From the NCBI RefSeq assembly GCF_008180865.1, contig NZ_VTEX01000006.1, positions 62,281-126,280 on the forward strand: a stretch of DNA of 64,000 nt, in the 5' to 3' direction. How positions within the stretch are numbered: position 1 is the first letter of the stretch; each line of letters starts with the position of its first letter. The DNA is from Rossellomorea aquimaris. Lineage in GTDB: Bacteria > Bacillota > Bacilli > Bacillales > Bacillaceae_B. The position numbers were made by a program, and so were the translations under genes. Below, in pieces: positions 26,552 to 34,126 of this stretch. The notes beneath the pieces were generated by a model that saw nothing but the letters and a program-made list of their open reading frames with translations, was not told the DNA's origin and did not search any database.

Positions 26552-27025
26552 ATGAGTAAGCCGATGAAAAAAGCAGTTGGCAAGATGGCTAAAAAAGCAT
26601 ACGATCACGCTCCAGAGCCTGTGAAAGAGAAAGTGAAAGACACGATGAAAGAGAAAGCGAAAGAAACATTTGTGAACAGTGTTGAAGGCGGTATTCAATC
26701 AAAAGCAGGCGAAGCATCCGAGAAGTTAGAGAAGGCAAAAGAGAAAAATGCGGCCAATGTTCATACCAAAGCTGAAGAAGCTAAGGAAAAAGTCCAGGAT
26801 GTCCTGCTTTCCGTTCGGGAAAAGTTAGGAAATGCCAAAGAAGCAGGTGAAGAATTTCAAAAGAAAATTTCTTCATCAAATGATAAACAAACAAAAATGA
26901 ATGGCGCTGCAAATATTAAAGGAGCAAGTGACATCAAGAGCTCCTTTAACATAAAGAGTTCTACAGAAATCAAAAGTTCAGAAAACATTAAATCTTCAAA
27001 AGACATTAAGACGATCTGTTCTTAA
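26552..27025 (+). CDS. gvpQ: gas vesicle protein GvpQ
   Basis: This 157-residue lysine- and glutamate-rich protein is probably one long amphipathic helix (residues 1-110), similar to LEA-like proteins. The last 40 residues carry a repeated IKSS motif (INIKGASDIKSS-type units: SDIKSS, FNIKSS, TEIKSS, ENIKSS, KDIKT). It occupies the gvpQ position after gvpP. Its molecular function is not known. The repeat tail has the periodicity of a six-residue beta-strand unit and could bind the vesicle surface, which is speculative. Confidence 0.8.
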   Translation: MSKPMKKAVGKMAKKAYDHAPEPVKEKVKDTMKEKAKETFVNSVEGGIQSKAGEASEKLEKAKEKNAANVHTKAEEAKEKVQDVLLSVREKLGNAKEAGEEFQKKISSSNDKQTKMNGAANIKGASDIKSSFNIKSSTEIKSSENIKSSKDIKTICS

Positions 27026-27046
27026 ACACCGGAAGGAGAATAACAA

Positions 27047-27307
27047 TTGGCTATTCAAAAGAGTAATAATAGTTCAAGTTTAGCAGAAGTGATTGACCGT
27101 ATCCTTGACAAAGGTATTGTCATTGATGCATTTGCAAGAGTATCTGTCGTTGGGATTGAAATTTTAACGGTTGAAGCAAGGGTCGTCATTGCAAGCGTAG
27201 ATACATGGTTGCGTTATGCAGAAGCAGTGGGCCTACTTCGAGATGATGTCGAAGAAAACGGCCTTGCTACTCAGCAGAATGAAAGAAGCTCCCAGTTCAG
27301 CATTTAA
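27047..27307 (+). CDS. gvpB: gas vesicle structural protein GvpB (GvpA paralogue)
   Basis: The 86-residue protein is nearly identical to GvpA at 25725-25985 across the helix-hairpin-helix core and differs mainly in the first six residues and the last 15. It starts at TTG behind GGAAGGAGAA. In B. megaterium GvpB is the structural protein used in heterologous vesicle formation, with gvpB-U as the working set. Two shell proteins in one cluster may tune vesicle shape or abundance. Confidence 0.96.
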   Translation: MAIQKSNNSSSLAEVIDRILDKGIVIDAFARVSVVGIEILTVEARVVIASVDTWLRYAEAVGLLRDDVEENGLATQQNERSSQFSI

Positions 27308-27334
27308 ATGGAGTGACAGCAAAAGAATATGTGT

Positions 27335-27370
27335 TTGAAGGGGGCCATTATTGGCACCCTCCCCCTTCAA
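27335..27370 (+). terminator. intercistronic hairpin between gvpB and gvpR
   Basis: A perfect 10-bp stem, TTGAAGGGGG at 27335-27344 and CCCCCTTCAA at 27361-27370, with further inner pairing, separates shell genes from assembly genes. There is no T-run, so it may act as a partial terminator or 3' stabiliser for gvpA-P-Q-B mRNA. Confidence 0.7.
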
Positions 27371-27388
27371 CTACAGTAGGAGGCAACA

Positions 27389-27655
27389 ATGGTAATCAAA
27401 GAAATCATGAATAGTGTGACGGATTTCTTCAATGAACATGTAGCTCCAGTCCATAAGATTACGTCGGTGGAATTGACAGAAGACGAAGGATGGAAGCTTC
27501 AAGTCGAGGTAATTGAAGAAAAAGAATATATGAAGAAATATGCTAAAGACGAAATGCTGGGAACATATGATGTTCTTCTCAATAAAGAAAAGGAAGTCAC
27601 ATCATTTAAACGACGGGATATCCGTTACAGAAGTGCCATCGGACAGGAAATGTAG
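27389..27655 (+). CDS. gvpR: gas vesicle protein GvpR (GvpO family)
   Basis: This 88-residue protein resembles GvpO/GvpR proteins. It has an N-terminal helix and a small beta-rich domain with LQVEVIEEKEYMKKY and a terminal FKRRDIRYRS strand. The first gene of the gvpR-N-F-G-L-S-K-J-T-U section, it lies 29 bp before gvpN. GvpO is needed for vesicle formation in haloarchaea, while the precise role of GvpR in Bacillus is open. AGGAGG sits just upstream of the start. Confidence 0.82.
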   Translation: MVIKEIMNSVTDFFNEHVAPVHKITSVELTEDEGWKLQVEVIEEKEYMKKYAKDEMLGTYDVLLNKEKEVTSFKRRDIRYRSAIGQEM

Positions 27656-27683
27656 TGGATGAGCGAGTAGGAGGGAATTGTAA

Positions 27684-28607
27684 GTGACGGTCTTAACAAA
27701 ACGGATCAAAAAGGATAGCAGGGCATTAATCCAAGACGATGAAACGAAAGAATTGCTTTCGCGCTCATTGCAATACCTTAAAGCTGGATATCCTGTACAT
27801 TTTACAGGTCCTTCCGGAGCCGGAAAAACGTCTCTTGCTCTGGCACTTGCCAAGAAGAGAAAAAGACCGGTGATGCTCATGCACGGAAATCATGAACTGA
27901 ATAATAAAGACTTAATTGGTGATTTCACAGGTTATACGAGTAAAAAAGTGGTCGATCAATATGTTCGATCTGTTTACAAAAAGGATGAAAGTGTCACCGA
28001 AACATGGAGAGACGGTCGTTTACTGGAAGCAGTAAAAAATGGCTATACCCTTGTATACGATGAATTTACAAGATCACAGCCGACAACGAATAATATCTTT
28101 CTATCCATTTTAGAAGAAGGAATCATTCCTTTATATGGATCGAAGCTAACGGAACCTTTTATTCGCGTACACCCGGAATTTGCAATCATATTTACTAGTA
28201 ATCCTGCAGAATATGCAGGGGTTTATCAAACACAGGATGCTCTCCTGGATCGGTTGATTACCATTAGCGTAGATTACAAGGGAGCAGAACAAGAGGCAAT
28301 GATTGTATCGGAAAAAGCAAACTTGGTTATGAGTGAAGCAAGAGCGATTACAACACTTGTCTCTACATTACGTGATCAATGTACAAACGAAATGAACGGA
28401 CCGAGCTTGCGTGCTTCCTTAATGATCGCGAGGCTCGCCATTGAATCAGACATCCCCATAGACGGTAAGGATTCAGACTTTCAACGTCTATGTGTTGATA
28501 TAGTAGCACACAGTTTAAGCCGATGTATCGATGGAGAAAACCCACAAGAAAAAGCAGAACAACTGATTATAGATGCATGCAAACGTATGAAGATATCTGA
28601 GGAATAA
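27684..28607 (+). CDS. gvpN: gas vesicle AAA+ ATPase GvpN
   Basis: This 307-residue MoxR-type AAA+ ATPase has Walker A GPSGAGKTSLA (about residues 41-51), Walker B TLVYDEFTRS and sensor-1 IIFTSNP. GvpN is thought to drive vesicle growth by remodelling GvpA or associated proteins. The start is a GTG behind GGAGGGAA. Its length and motif order are normal for the family. Confidence 0.95.
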   Translation: MTVLTKRIKKDSRALIQDDETKELLSRSLQYLKAGYPVHFTGPSGAGKTSLALALAKKRKRPVMLMHGNHELNNKDLIGDFTGYTSKKVVDQYVRSVYKKDESVTETWRDGRLLEAVKNGYTLVYDEFTRSQPTTNNIFLSILEEGIIPLYGSKLTEPFIRVHPEFAIIFTSNPAEYAGVYQTQDALLDRLITISVDYKGAEQEAMIVSEKANLVMSEARAITTLVSTLRDQCTNEMNGPSLRASLMIARLAIESDIPIDGKDSDFQRLCVDIVAHSLSRCIDGENPQEKAEQLIIDACKRMKISEE

Positions 28608-28618
28608 AGGAGAGTTTC

Positions 28619-29386
28619 ATGATGAGTCAGGAAGAAATGGGAATTTATATATTTTGTGCCATCCAGACAGAAGAAGACGATCAATTTGGTTCCATTGAAA
28701 TCGAATGTGAGGAACGCGAGACGTTCACGATCAGATATAAGGACGCCGCTATGGTAGCAGCAGAAGTGCCGATGAAAATCTATCATCCTAAGAAGCAGAA
28801 TTTACTCATGCACCAAGGTGCCGTATCACGGGTGATGGATCAAAAAGATACGGTCATCCCGATCAGCTTCGGGAATGTCTTTAAATCAAGAGACGATGTG
28901 CAGGCTCTTCTAGAAAACCTTTATCCTCAGTTCGAAACCCTTTTCCCGGCAATTAAAGGGAAAATCGAGCTGGGCTTAAAGGTTATCGGTAAAAAGGAAT
29001 GGCTGGAAGCGATGGTTAAAGAAAACCCGCAGGTAGAAAAAATGGCATCAGCCGTTAAAGGGAAATCTGAATCTGCCGCGTATTATGATCGCATTCAGCT
29101 TGGAGGAATGGCTCAGAAGCTATTTACTTCCCTTCAAAATGAGGTGAAGCAGGAAGTCTATGCCCCCCTTGAGGAAACAGCCGTATCAGCAAAGGCAAAT
29201 GACCCTTCAAGTGAAAAAATGCTTCTCAACGCTTCTTTCTTAATTGATCGGGACCAGGAAGAAGTCTTCGATCAAAAGGTGAACGAAGCACATGAAAAGT
29301 GGAAGGATAAGGTCGAATTTAACTACACTGGCCCATGGCCGGCATACAATTTTGTCAATATACGCTTGAAGGTTGAGGAAGGCTGA
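28619..29386 (+). CDS. gvpF: gas vesicle protein GvpF (GvpF/L family)
   Basis: This 255-residue GvpF/L-family protein starts with the small beta-alpha domain containing GIYIFCAI. The C-terminus carries the conserved FNYTGPWPAYNF motif, as in all GvpF/L proteins. GvpF binds GvpA and takes part in nucleation of the shell. Two adjacent ATG codons (28619 and 28622) follow AAAGGAG, and either may be the start. It overlaps gvpG by one base. Confidence 0.93.
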   Translation: MMSQEEMGIYIFCAIQTEEDDQFGSIEIECEERETFTIRYKDAAMVAAEVPMKIYHPKKQNLLMHQGAVSRVMDQKDTVIPISFGNVFKSRDDVQALLENLYPQFETLFPAIKGKIELGLKVIGKKEWLEAMVKENPQVEKMASAVKGKSESAAYYDRIQLGGMAQKLFTSLQNEVKQEVYAPLEETAVSAKANDPSSEKMLLNASFLIDRDQEEVFDQKVNEAHEKWKDKVEFNYTGPWPAYNFVNIRLKVEEG

Positions 29387-29640
29387 TGATTCATAAATTG
29401 GTGAGTGCACCAATTAATTTAGTCATTAAAGTCGGCGAAAAGATTAAAGAAGAAGCAGACAAAGAATTATACGACCTTCCTACCATTCAACAAAAGTTGA
29501 TTCAGCTTCAAATGATGTATGAATTAGGTGAAATTCCTGAGGAAGCATTCCAGGAAAAAGAAGATGAGTTACTAGCACGATATGAAATTGCGAAACAGAT
29601 GGAAATGGAGCAATGGGAAGAACTAACGAAAAAGAAATAA
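29386..29640 (+). CDS. gvpG: gas vesicle protein GvpG
   Basis: This 84-residue helical protein has the pattern of GvpG: MIHKLVSAPINLVIKVGEKI, then an acidic helix ending in YELGEIPEEAFQEKEDELL. GvpG is a small nucleation-complex component encoded beside gvpF and gvpL. The start overlaps the gvpF stop (TGATG), which indicates translational coupling. Confidence 0.92.
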   Translation: MIHKLVSAPINLVIKVGEKIKEEADKELYDLPTIQQKLIQLQMMYELGEIPEEAFQEKEDELLARYEIAKQMEMEQWEELTKKK

Positions 29641-29650
29641 GGGTGATCAA

Positions 29651-30457
29651 ATGAGCGATTTACTTTATTTATACGGCTTAATCCCAACAAAAGAAGCAAA
29701 TGAAAAATCTCTTCCCTCCATGAAAGGATTCGATGGAGAAGGTGAACTTTATACAATTGAAATCGGTGACGTGACAGCAATTGTCTGTGATCTGCAACCG
29801 AATGAATACTCAGAAGAAACCATTAAGGACAAAGTCGATAACGACATGGACTGGCTTCAGGAAAAGGCGTTTCATCATCACGAAACCGTTCTGATGGTTT
29901 CAAAGATGTATACCATCATTCCCCTGAAGTTCTGTACATTGTACAAGAACGAGGATAGCCTTAAGTCCACGATAGAAGGCAGTCGAAACAAGCTGGAAAC
30001 GACCTTTACTCAGCTGGATGGCAATGAAGAGTGGAACGTCAAAATCTACTGTGACGATAAGCTGCTGAAGAAGCAGGTAAGCGAAAGCAATCCGTCTATC
30101 GAAGCCAAAAGAAAAGAAATCAGTGAATTACCAAAGGGCAGGCAGTTCTTTGAAAAGAAAAAAATCGATCAGCTGATTGATCGGGAGCTTGAAAACGAAA
30201 AGAATCGACTCTGTGAAGAGGTTCATGAAAAGCTGAAGGAACATTCCCTCCATGGAAATATCAAAAAAAATTGGAGTAAGGATGTAACAGGCAGACAAGA
30301 ACATATGGCTTGGAATAGTGTGTTTCTCCTTCCAGTATCCAATGTTGATGAATTTGTAGATGAAATTAAGCAATACGAGGAAGAACTGGGACACGCCGGT
30401 TGGAAAATTGAAGCATCCGGCCCTTGGCCACCTTATCATTTTTCTAGTTTTTCTTAA
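29651..30457 (+). CDS. gvpL: gas vesicle protein GvpL (GvpF/L family)
   Basis: This 268-residue second GvpF/L-family protein begins with LLYLYGLIPTKE and has the mid-domain HHHETVLMVSKMYTIIPLKF. It ends with the family motif EASGPWPPYHF. GvpL in other species contacts many other Gvp proteins and organises assembly. It is 10 bp downstream of gvpG, matching the F-G-L order of B. megaterium. Confidence 0.94.
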   Translation: MSDLLYLYGLIPTKEANEKSLPSMKGFDGEGELYTIEIGDVTAIVCDLQPNEYSEETIKDKVDNDMDWLQEKAFHHHETVLMVSKMYTIIPLKFCTLYKNEDSLKSTIEGSRNKLETTFTQLDGNEEWNVKIYCDDKLLKKQVSESNPSIEAKRKEISELPKGRQFFEKKKIDQLIDRELENEKNRLCEEVHEKLKEHSLHGNIKKNWSKDVTGRQEHMAWNSVFLLPVSNVDEFVDEIKQYEEELGHAGWKIEASGPWPPYHFSSFS

Positions 30458-30480
30458 TCACAAAACAAGGAATGAGAAAT

Positions 30481-30756
30481 ATGACAGTAAGAGAATCGAT
30501 AGAAAACAAAGATATTGCACTTATAGACATATTGGATGTCATTCTCGATAAAGGTGTGGCGATAAAGGGAGATTTGATTATATCCATTGCAGGTGTCGAT
30601 CTCGTGTATCTGGATTTGAGAGTGCTGATTTCCTCAGTTGAGACATTGGTTCAACACAAGCAAGGAACACGTAAAACGGTAACGTCCGATCAATTCGATA
30701 AAGAAAGGGAGGGATTGATTCATGCCACAGGCCAGCGGGACAAATGGGCGAATTAA
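30481..30756 (+). CDS. gvpS: gas vesicle protein GvpS (GvpA-related)
   Basis: This 91-residue protein contains a diverged GvpA core, ALIDILDVILDKGVAIKGDL, then the hairpin IISIAGVDLVYLDLRVLISS. It has GvpJ/GvpM-like features and lacks the GvpA-type tail. I chose the ATG at 30481 because AAGGA lies nine to ten bases upstream, whereas an ATG at 30472 is too close. It overlaps gvpK by 35 bp in another frame, a compact arrangement also seen elsewhere. Confidence 0.88.
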   Translation: MTVRESIENKDIALIDILDVILDKGVAIKGDLIISIAGVDLVYLDLRVLISSVETLVQHKQGTRKTVTSDQFDKEREGLIHATGQRDKWAN

Positions 30757-31006
30757 TTTCGACCCGGAAAAAGCAGAACAAGGCTTAGCGCAACTTGTAT
30801 TGACCGTTGTAGAACTATTAAGGCAAATCGTCGAAAGACATGCAATGAGGCGTGTTGAAGGCGGTACTTTAACGGATGAACAAGTGGAGAATCTGGGCAT
30901 TGCCCTTATGAATCTCGAAGAAAAAATGGAAGAGTTAAAAGAGGTATTTGGTCTTGATGCAGAAGACTTGAATATAGACCTTGGTCCTTTAGGGAGCTTA
31001 ATGTAA
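30722..31006 (+). CDS. gvpK: gas vesicle protein GvpK
   Basis: This 94-residue helical protein matches GvpK, with INFDPEKAEQGLAQLVLTVVELLRQ and RRVEGGTLTDEQVENLG as conserved blocks and the C-terminal LGPLGSL. GvpK is an essential accessory assembly protein in known clusters. The start codon lies inside the end of gvpS, behind AAAGGGAGGG. Confidence 0.94.
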   Translation: MPQASGTNGRINFDPEKAEQGLAQLVLTVVELLRQIVERHAMRRVEGGTLTDEQVENLGIALMNLEEKMEELKEVFGLDAEDLNIDLGPLGSLM

Positions 31007-31025
31007 GGCCGATTAGGGAGGTTAC

Positions 31026-31358
31026 ATGATGGGAATGGAGCATCCGGTACAATCCAACACAATAGTGGATGTATTAGAAAAGATATTAGATAAAGGTGTG
31101 GTCGTAGCAGGAGATATTACGGTGGGAATTGCCGATGTCGAGCTGCTTACGATTAAAATCCGCTTAATCGTTGCTTCTGTAGATAAAGCAAAAGAAATAG
31201 GCATGGACTGGTGGGAAAATGATCCTTACTTAAGTTCCAAAGCCGCAGATAACAACACGAAAGCACTTGAAGAGGAAAATAAGAAATTACAGGAACGATT
31301 GGAATCACTTGAAAAGAAACTGGATACGAACCGTCTGAACCAGGCGGAAACAAACTAA
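31026..31358 (+). CDS. gvpJ: gas vesicle protein GvpJ (GvpA-related)
   Basis: This 110-residue protein has the GvpA/J core IVDVLEKILDKGVVVAGDI followed by the hairpin GIADVELLTIKIRLIVAS and the GMDWW segment typical of GvpJ. The C-terminal third is a coiled coil (EEENKKLQERLESLEKKLD). GvpJ is a minor shell or tip protein involved in nucleation and shape. Three candidate ATG codons (31026, 31029, 31035) follow a GGGAGG ribosome binding site. Confidence 0.92.
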   Translation: MMGMEHPVQSNTIVDVLEKILDKGVVVAGDITVGIADVELLTIKIRLIVASVDKAKEIGMDWWENDPYLSSKAADNNTKALEEENKKLQERLESLEKKLDTNRLNQAETN

Positions 31359-31373
31359 TTGGAGGTTTTACCG

Positions 31374-32186
31374 ATGGCAGAAAAAAATACGCAAAACACG
31401 ACAGTTGAGAATCAAGGACAAGAAAAGGATTCAACAAATGAGAATATAACAAGAAGAGGCGGCCCTATTAAGAGAACCGTAGCTGGAAGTCTGTTGGGAG
31501 CAACTGTAGGGTATCTGGCAACACCTGAAAATGGAAAAAAACTTTTAGATCGTATCGATCAAGAGAAAATCAAAAGCAAAAGCCTGGACTTTGGGAAAGC
31601 AGCAAAAGAAAGATCCAGAAAAGCTGCTGTGTCACTAAAATCTTCAACAGCCAACTTGTTTAAGCGTGATAAAGATGAGGAAGCGTCTGAAGACACGGAG
31701 ACTGACGTGAATTCAACTGAAACGAACAGTTCTGAAGATGAGTCGAACCAGGACTATGACGCCCTTAAACAAGAAAATGAGGAACTTCAGAACCGCTTGC
31801 AGCAATTAGAAGAGAAAATGAATCAAATTGCCGCGACTCGTGAAGATGGAAGTGATGACGAGGAAGACGAGGATGAAGAAGAAACCACTTCTAGAAAGAA
31901 AGCTTCTAAAAAGTCCAAAGAAGAAGCGACAGATGAAGAAGAAGACGATGAAGAAGACGAAGACACTAATGAAGATGAAAACGAAGAAGACGATGATGAT
32001 AGCGACGATGAGGAAGAAACTTCAAGCAAGAAGAAATCAAACGGTAAGTCAGGTTCAAAGGGTAAGAAGCGTTCTACCCGCAAGACAAACGCTAAAAGTA
32101 AAAAATCTGCTAAAAAAGATGATGATAAAGACGAAGATCAAGAAGAAGATACAACACTCTCTACCGAAGACGATACAGTAGCTTAA
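31374..32186 (+). CDS. gvpT: gas vesicle protein GvpT
   Basis: This 270-residue protein has a Gly-rich segment (AGSLLGATVGYLATPENGKK) near residues 35-55 that parallels GvpP. A helical region and a coiled coil (QENEELQNRLQQLEEKMNQI) follow, then about 110 residues alternating blocks of Asp/Glu with Lys/Ser. The ATG at 31374 has GGAGG at proper distance. The extreme acidic-basic tail looks disordered. In B. megaterium GvpT is accessory. The length of the charged tail is likely to vary by repeat slippage. Confidence 0.85.
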   Translation: MAEKNTQNTTVENQGQEKDSTNENITRRGGPIKRTVAGSLLGATVGYLATPENGKKLLDRIDQEKIKSKSLDFGKAAKERSRKAAVSLKSSTANLFKRDKDEEASEDTETDVNSTETNSSEDESNQDYDALKQENEELQNRLQQLEEKMNQIAATREDGSDDEEDEDEEETTSRKKASKKSKEEATDEEEDDEEDEDTNEDENEEDDDDSDDEEETSSKKKSNGKSGSKGKKRSTRKTNAKSKKSAKKDDDKDEDQEEDTTLSTEDDTVA

Positions 32187-32206
32187 CGTAAAAAGGAGAT
32201 GTGAAA

Positions 32207-32608
32207 ATGAGTTTAGAATCAGGTACAGGGAAGGATAGTATCTTAGAATTTTTTGTACAAGCATCAAACAAGCATGACTTTTCATTAGACATCACGTTAA
32301 ACGTCAAAGGAGCCGTCATAACAGGTACTCTCGTTTCTGCAAAGGAATACTTCGACTCATTAAGTGAAACCTTTGAGGATGGCAGTGAAGTGGCCCAGAA
32401 GCTTAGTGAGGAGCTGGCGAAGGCCGGAGAGTCAGTAGATGAAAACCAGAGCGCTGAAGCCCATTTCATTCATTTGAAGAACACCAAGGTGTACTGTGGC
32501 GACAGTAAGCCAACCCCTTCCAAAGGGAAAATCATGTGGCGTGGGAAAATAAGCGAGGTTGACGGTTTTTTCTTGGGGAAGATTGCAGAATCGAAAAGTA
32601 GTAAATAG
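32207..32608 (+). CDS. gvpU: gas vesicle protein GvpU
   Basis: This 133-residue soluble protein has beta strands DFSLDITLNVKGAVITGTLVS and a C-terminal segment with WRGKISEVDGFFLGKI. It sits last in the cluster, as in B. megaterium. GvpU has been linked to clustering of gas vesicles in cells of the B. megaterium system. AAGGAGAT precedes the ATG at 32207. A strong terminator follows five bases after the stop codon. Confidence 0.88.
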   Translation: MSLESGTGKDSILEFFVQASNKHDFSLDITLNVKGAVITGTLVSAKEYFDSLSETFEDGSEVAQKLSEELAKAGESVDENQSAEAHFIHLKNTKVYCGDSKPTPSKGKIMWRGKISEVDGFFLGKIAESKSSK

Positions 32609-32612
32609 CACT

Positions 32613-32649
32613 AAAAAAGCAACCAGGTACAGTAACTGGTTGCTTTTTT
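32613..32649 (+). terminator. terminator of the gvp operon
   Basis: AAAAAAGCAACCAG at 32613-32626 pairs perfectly with CTGGTTGCTTTTTT at 32636-32649. Confidence 0.95.
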
Positions 32650-32706
32650 GGTTCTTGAAATGTACGGGTAAGTAATTATTTCCCGGGGAGGATTTACCCT
32701 ATTCGA

Positions 32707-32739
32707 CAAAAAACTCCTTTCAATTTATTGGAAAGGAGT
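32707..32739 (-). terminator. terminator of the glycerate-type operon
   Basis: ACTCCTTTC at 32713-32721 pairs with GAAAGGAGT at 32731-32739. The minus strand continues into TTTTTTG, so it ends minus-strand transcription. Confidence 0.85.
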
Positions 32740-32756
32740 AGGTGTGATTGACCTAG

Positions 32757-34112
32757 TTACACAAGGATGACCCATAGCAGTAAAGTGAATACAAGAGCCG
32801 TTAAACCCTGAACCAGCGTAGCTGCAGTTTGCGCCTTATAAGCATCTGTGACTTTCATTCCGCTGAATTGGGTTACAACCCAGAAATAACTGTCATTGAC
32901 ATGACTGACTGTCATAGCCCCTGCACCAATGGCCATAACGACTAAAGCAAGAGGCACGGCTCCATCAATCCCCATTTGTGGAAGTAATGGAGCTATCAGG
33001 GATGAAGTAATGACAAGTGCAGCGGTAGAAGATCCCTGAGCCGATTTTAATAGAGCTGCAACAATAAATGGAATGAGTAAGACCAGTGCACCGGAAAGTA
33101 ATCCCCCGTCGGCGATTCCTTGAATCAATTCAGCAACGGGAGTCGCCTTGATAACGGAACCGAATGCTCCTCCTGCGCCTGTGATTAATAGAATATTGGT
33201 TGCATCTTTCATACCTTGAGTTACCCAGCCATTCAGGGTTTCTTCATTCCATTTCGGCATGAGGGCAAACGCAGACAGGACACCTATAAGCAAAGCAATA
33301 ACAGGGGAACCGATGAATAAGAGAACATCCGCTGCTCCGCCTTTCCATTGAAAGAAGCTGACGACTGATCCTGCACCAATCAATAGGATGGGAAGTACAA
33401 TCGGAGCAAAGGATTTGAACGTTGAAGGAAGTTCCCCAAAGGATTTGACAATCTCATCATAATCCAGATCCAGTTCTTCTTCACCCTCGATTTCAATTTT
33501 ACTTGCGACCTTAATGGCCCAAAGATAACCTGCTAGAATCGTAGGAATGGCTACAATCAACCCGATTAAAATAATGGTTCCTAAGTAGTCGCTGGCACCG
33601 ATGTTTCCAGCTGCGGCAATAGGGCCTGGAGTGGGCGGTACCAGAGTATGGGTGGCATATAACCCCGTTGCCAGTGCAACAGACATGGAAGCTAAGGCTA
33701 CTTTTGCACGCTTTGCCAAAGCTTTTTTTAAGCTTGAGAGAATGACGTATCCGGAGTCGCAGAAGACAGGGATACTCACAATGGCACCGATTAGGGACAT
33801 GGCCAGTTGAGGTCTCTTTTCCCCCACTAAACGCAGAACCACTTCTGCCATTCTGAGAGCGGCACCTGATTTCTCTAGAATCGTCCCGATAATGGTACCG
33901 GCAACGATGACGATACCAATATACCCCATTAACCCTCCAAACCCGCCGTTGACTGCTTCTACGACTGTATTCAGTGGTAAGCCTGCAAATATACCAACCA
34001 AGAACGCGGCAAACAATAACGATAGAAAAGGCTGAAGCTTCAATTTTGCCGTTGTGAAAATGATAAATCCTACCCCTAATACAATAACCGTAAATAACCA
34101 GATTCCTGACAT
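32757..34112 (-). CDS. GntP-family gluconate/glycerate:H+ symporter
   Basis: This 451-residue membrane protein has the GntP-family layout of about 12-14 hydrophobic segments. It shows the typical blocks IPVFCDSGYVILSSLKKALAK, LVPPTPGPIAAA and SHVNDSYFWVV. It lies 14 bp downstream of the glycerate kinase gene and in an operon with it. Family members import gluconate or related sugar acids. With glycerate kinase and a CdaR-type regulator as neighbours, D-glycerate is the likeliest substrate here. Confidence 0.93.
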   Translation of the reverse strand: MSGIWLFTVIVLGVGFIIFTTAKLKLQPFLSLLFAAFLVGIFAGLPLNTVVEAVNGGFGGLMGYIGIVIVAGTIIGTILEKSGAALRMAEVVLRLVGEKRPQLAMSLIGAIVSIPVFCDSGYVILSSLKKALAKRAKVALASMSVALATGLYATHTLVPPTPGPIAAAGNIGASDYLGTIILIGLIVAIPTILAGYLWAIKVASKIEIEGEEELDLDYDEIVKSFGELPSTFKSFAPIVLPILLIGAGSVVSFFQWKGGAADVLLFIGSPVIALLIGVLSAFALMPKWNEETLNGWVTQGMKDATNILLITGAGGAFGSVIKATPVAELIQGIADGGLLSGALVLLIPFIVAALLKSAQGSSTAALVITSSLIAPLLPQMGIDGAVPLALVVMAIGAGAMTVSHVNDSYFWVVTQFSGMKVTDAYKAQTAATLVQGLTALVFTLLLWVILV

Positions 34113-34126
34113 AAGATTTTCCCCCT

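Noticed and set aside
31823..32181. Overlapping Ser-rich antisense and Lys/Met-rich same-strand frames
   Set aside because: They are the alternative-frame translations of the acidic GvpT tail and have no initiation signals of their own.
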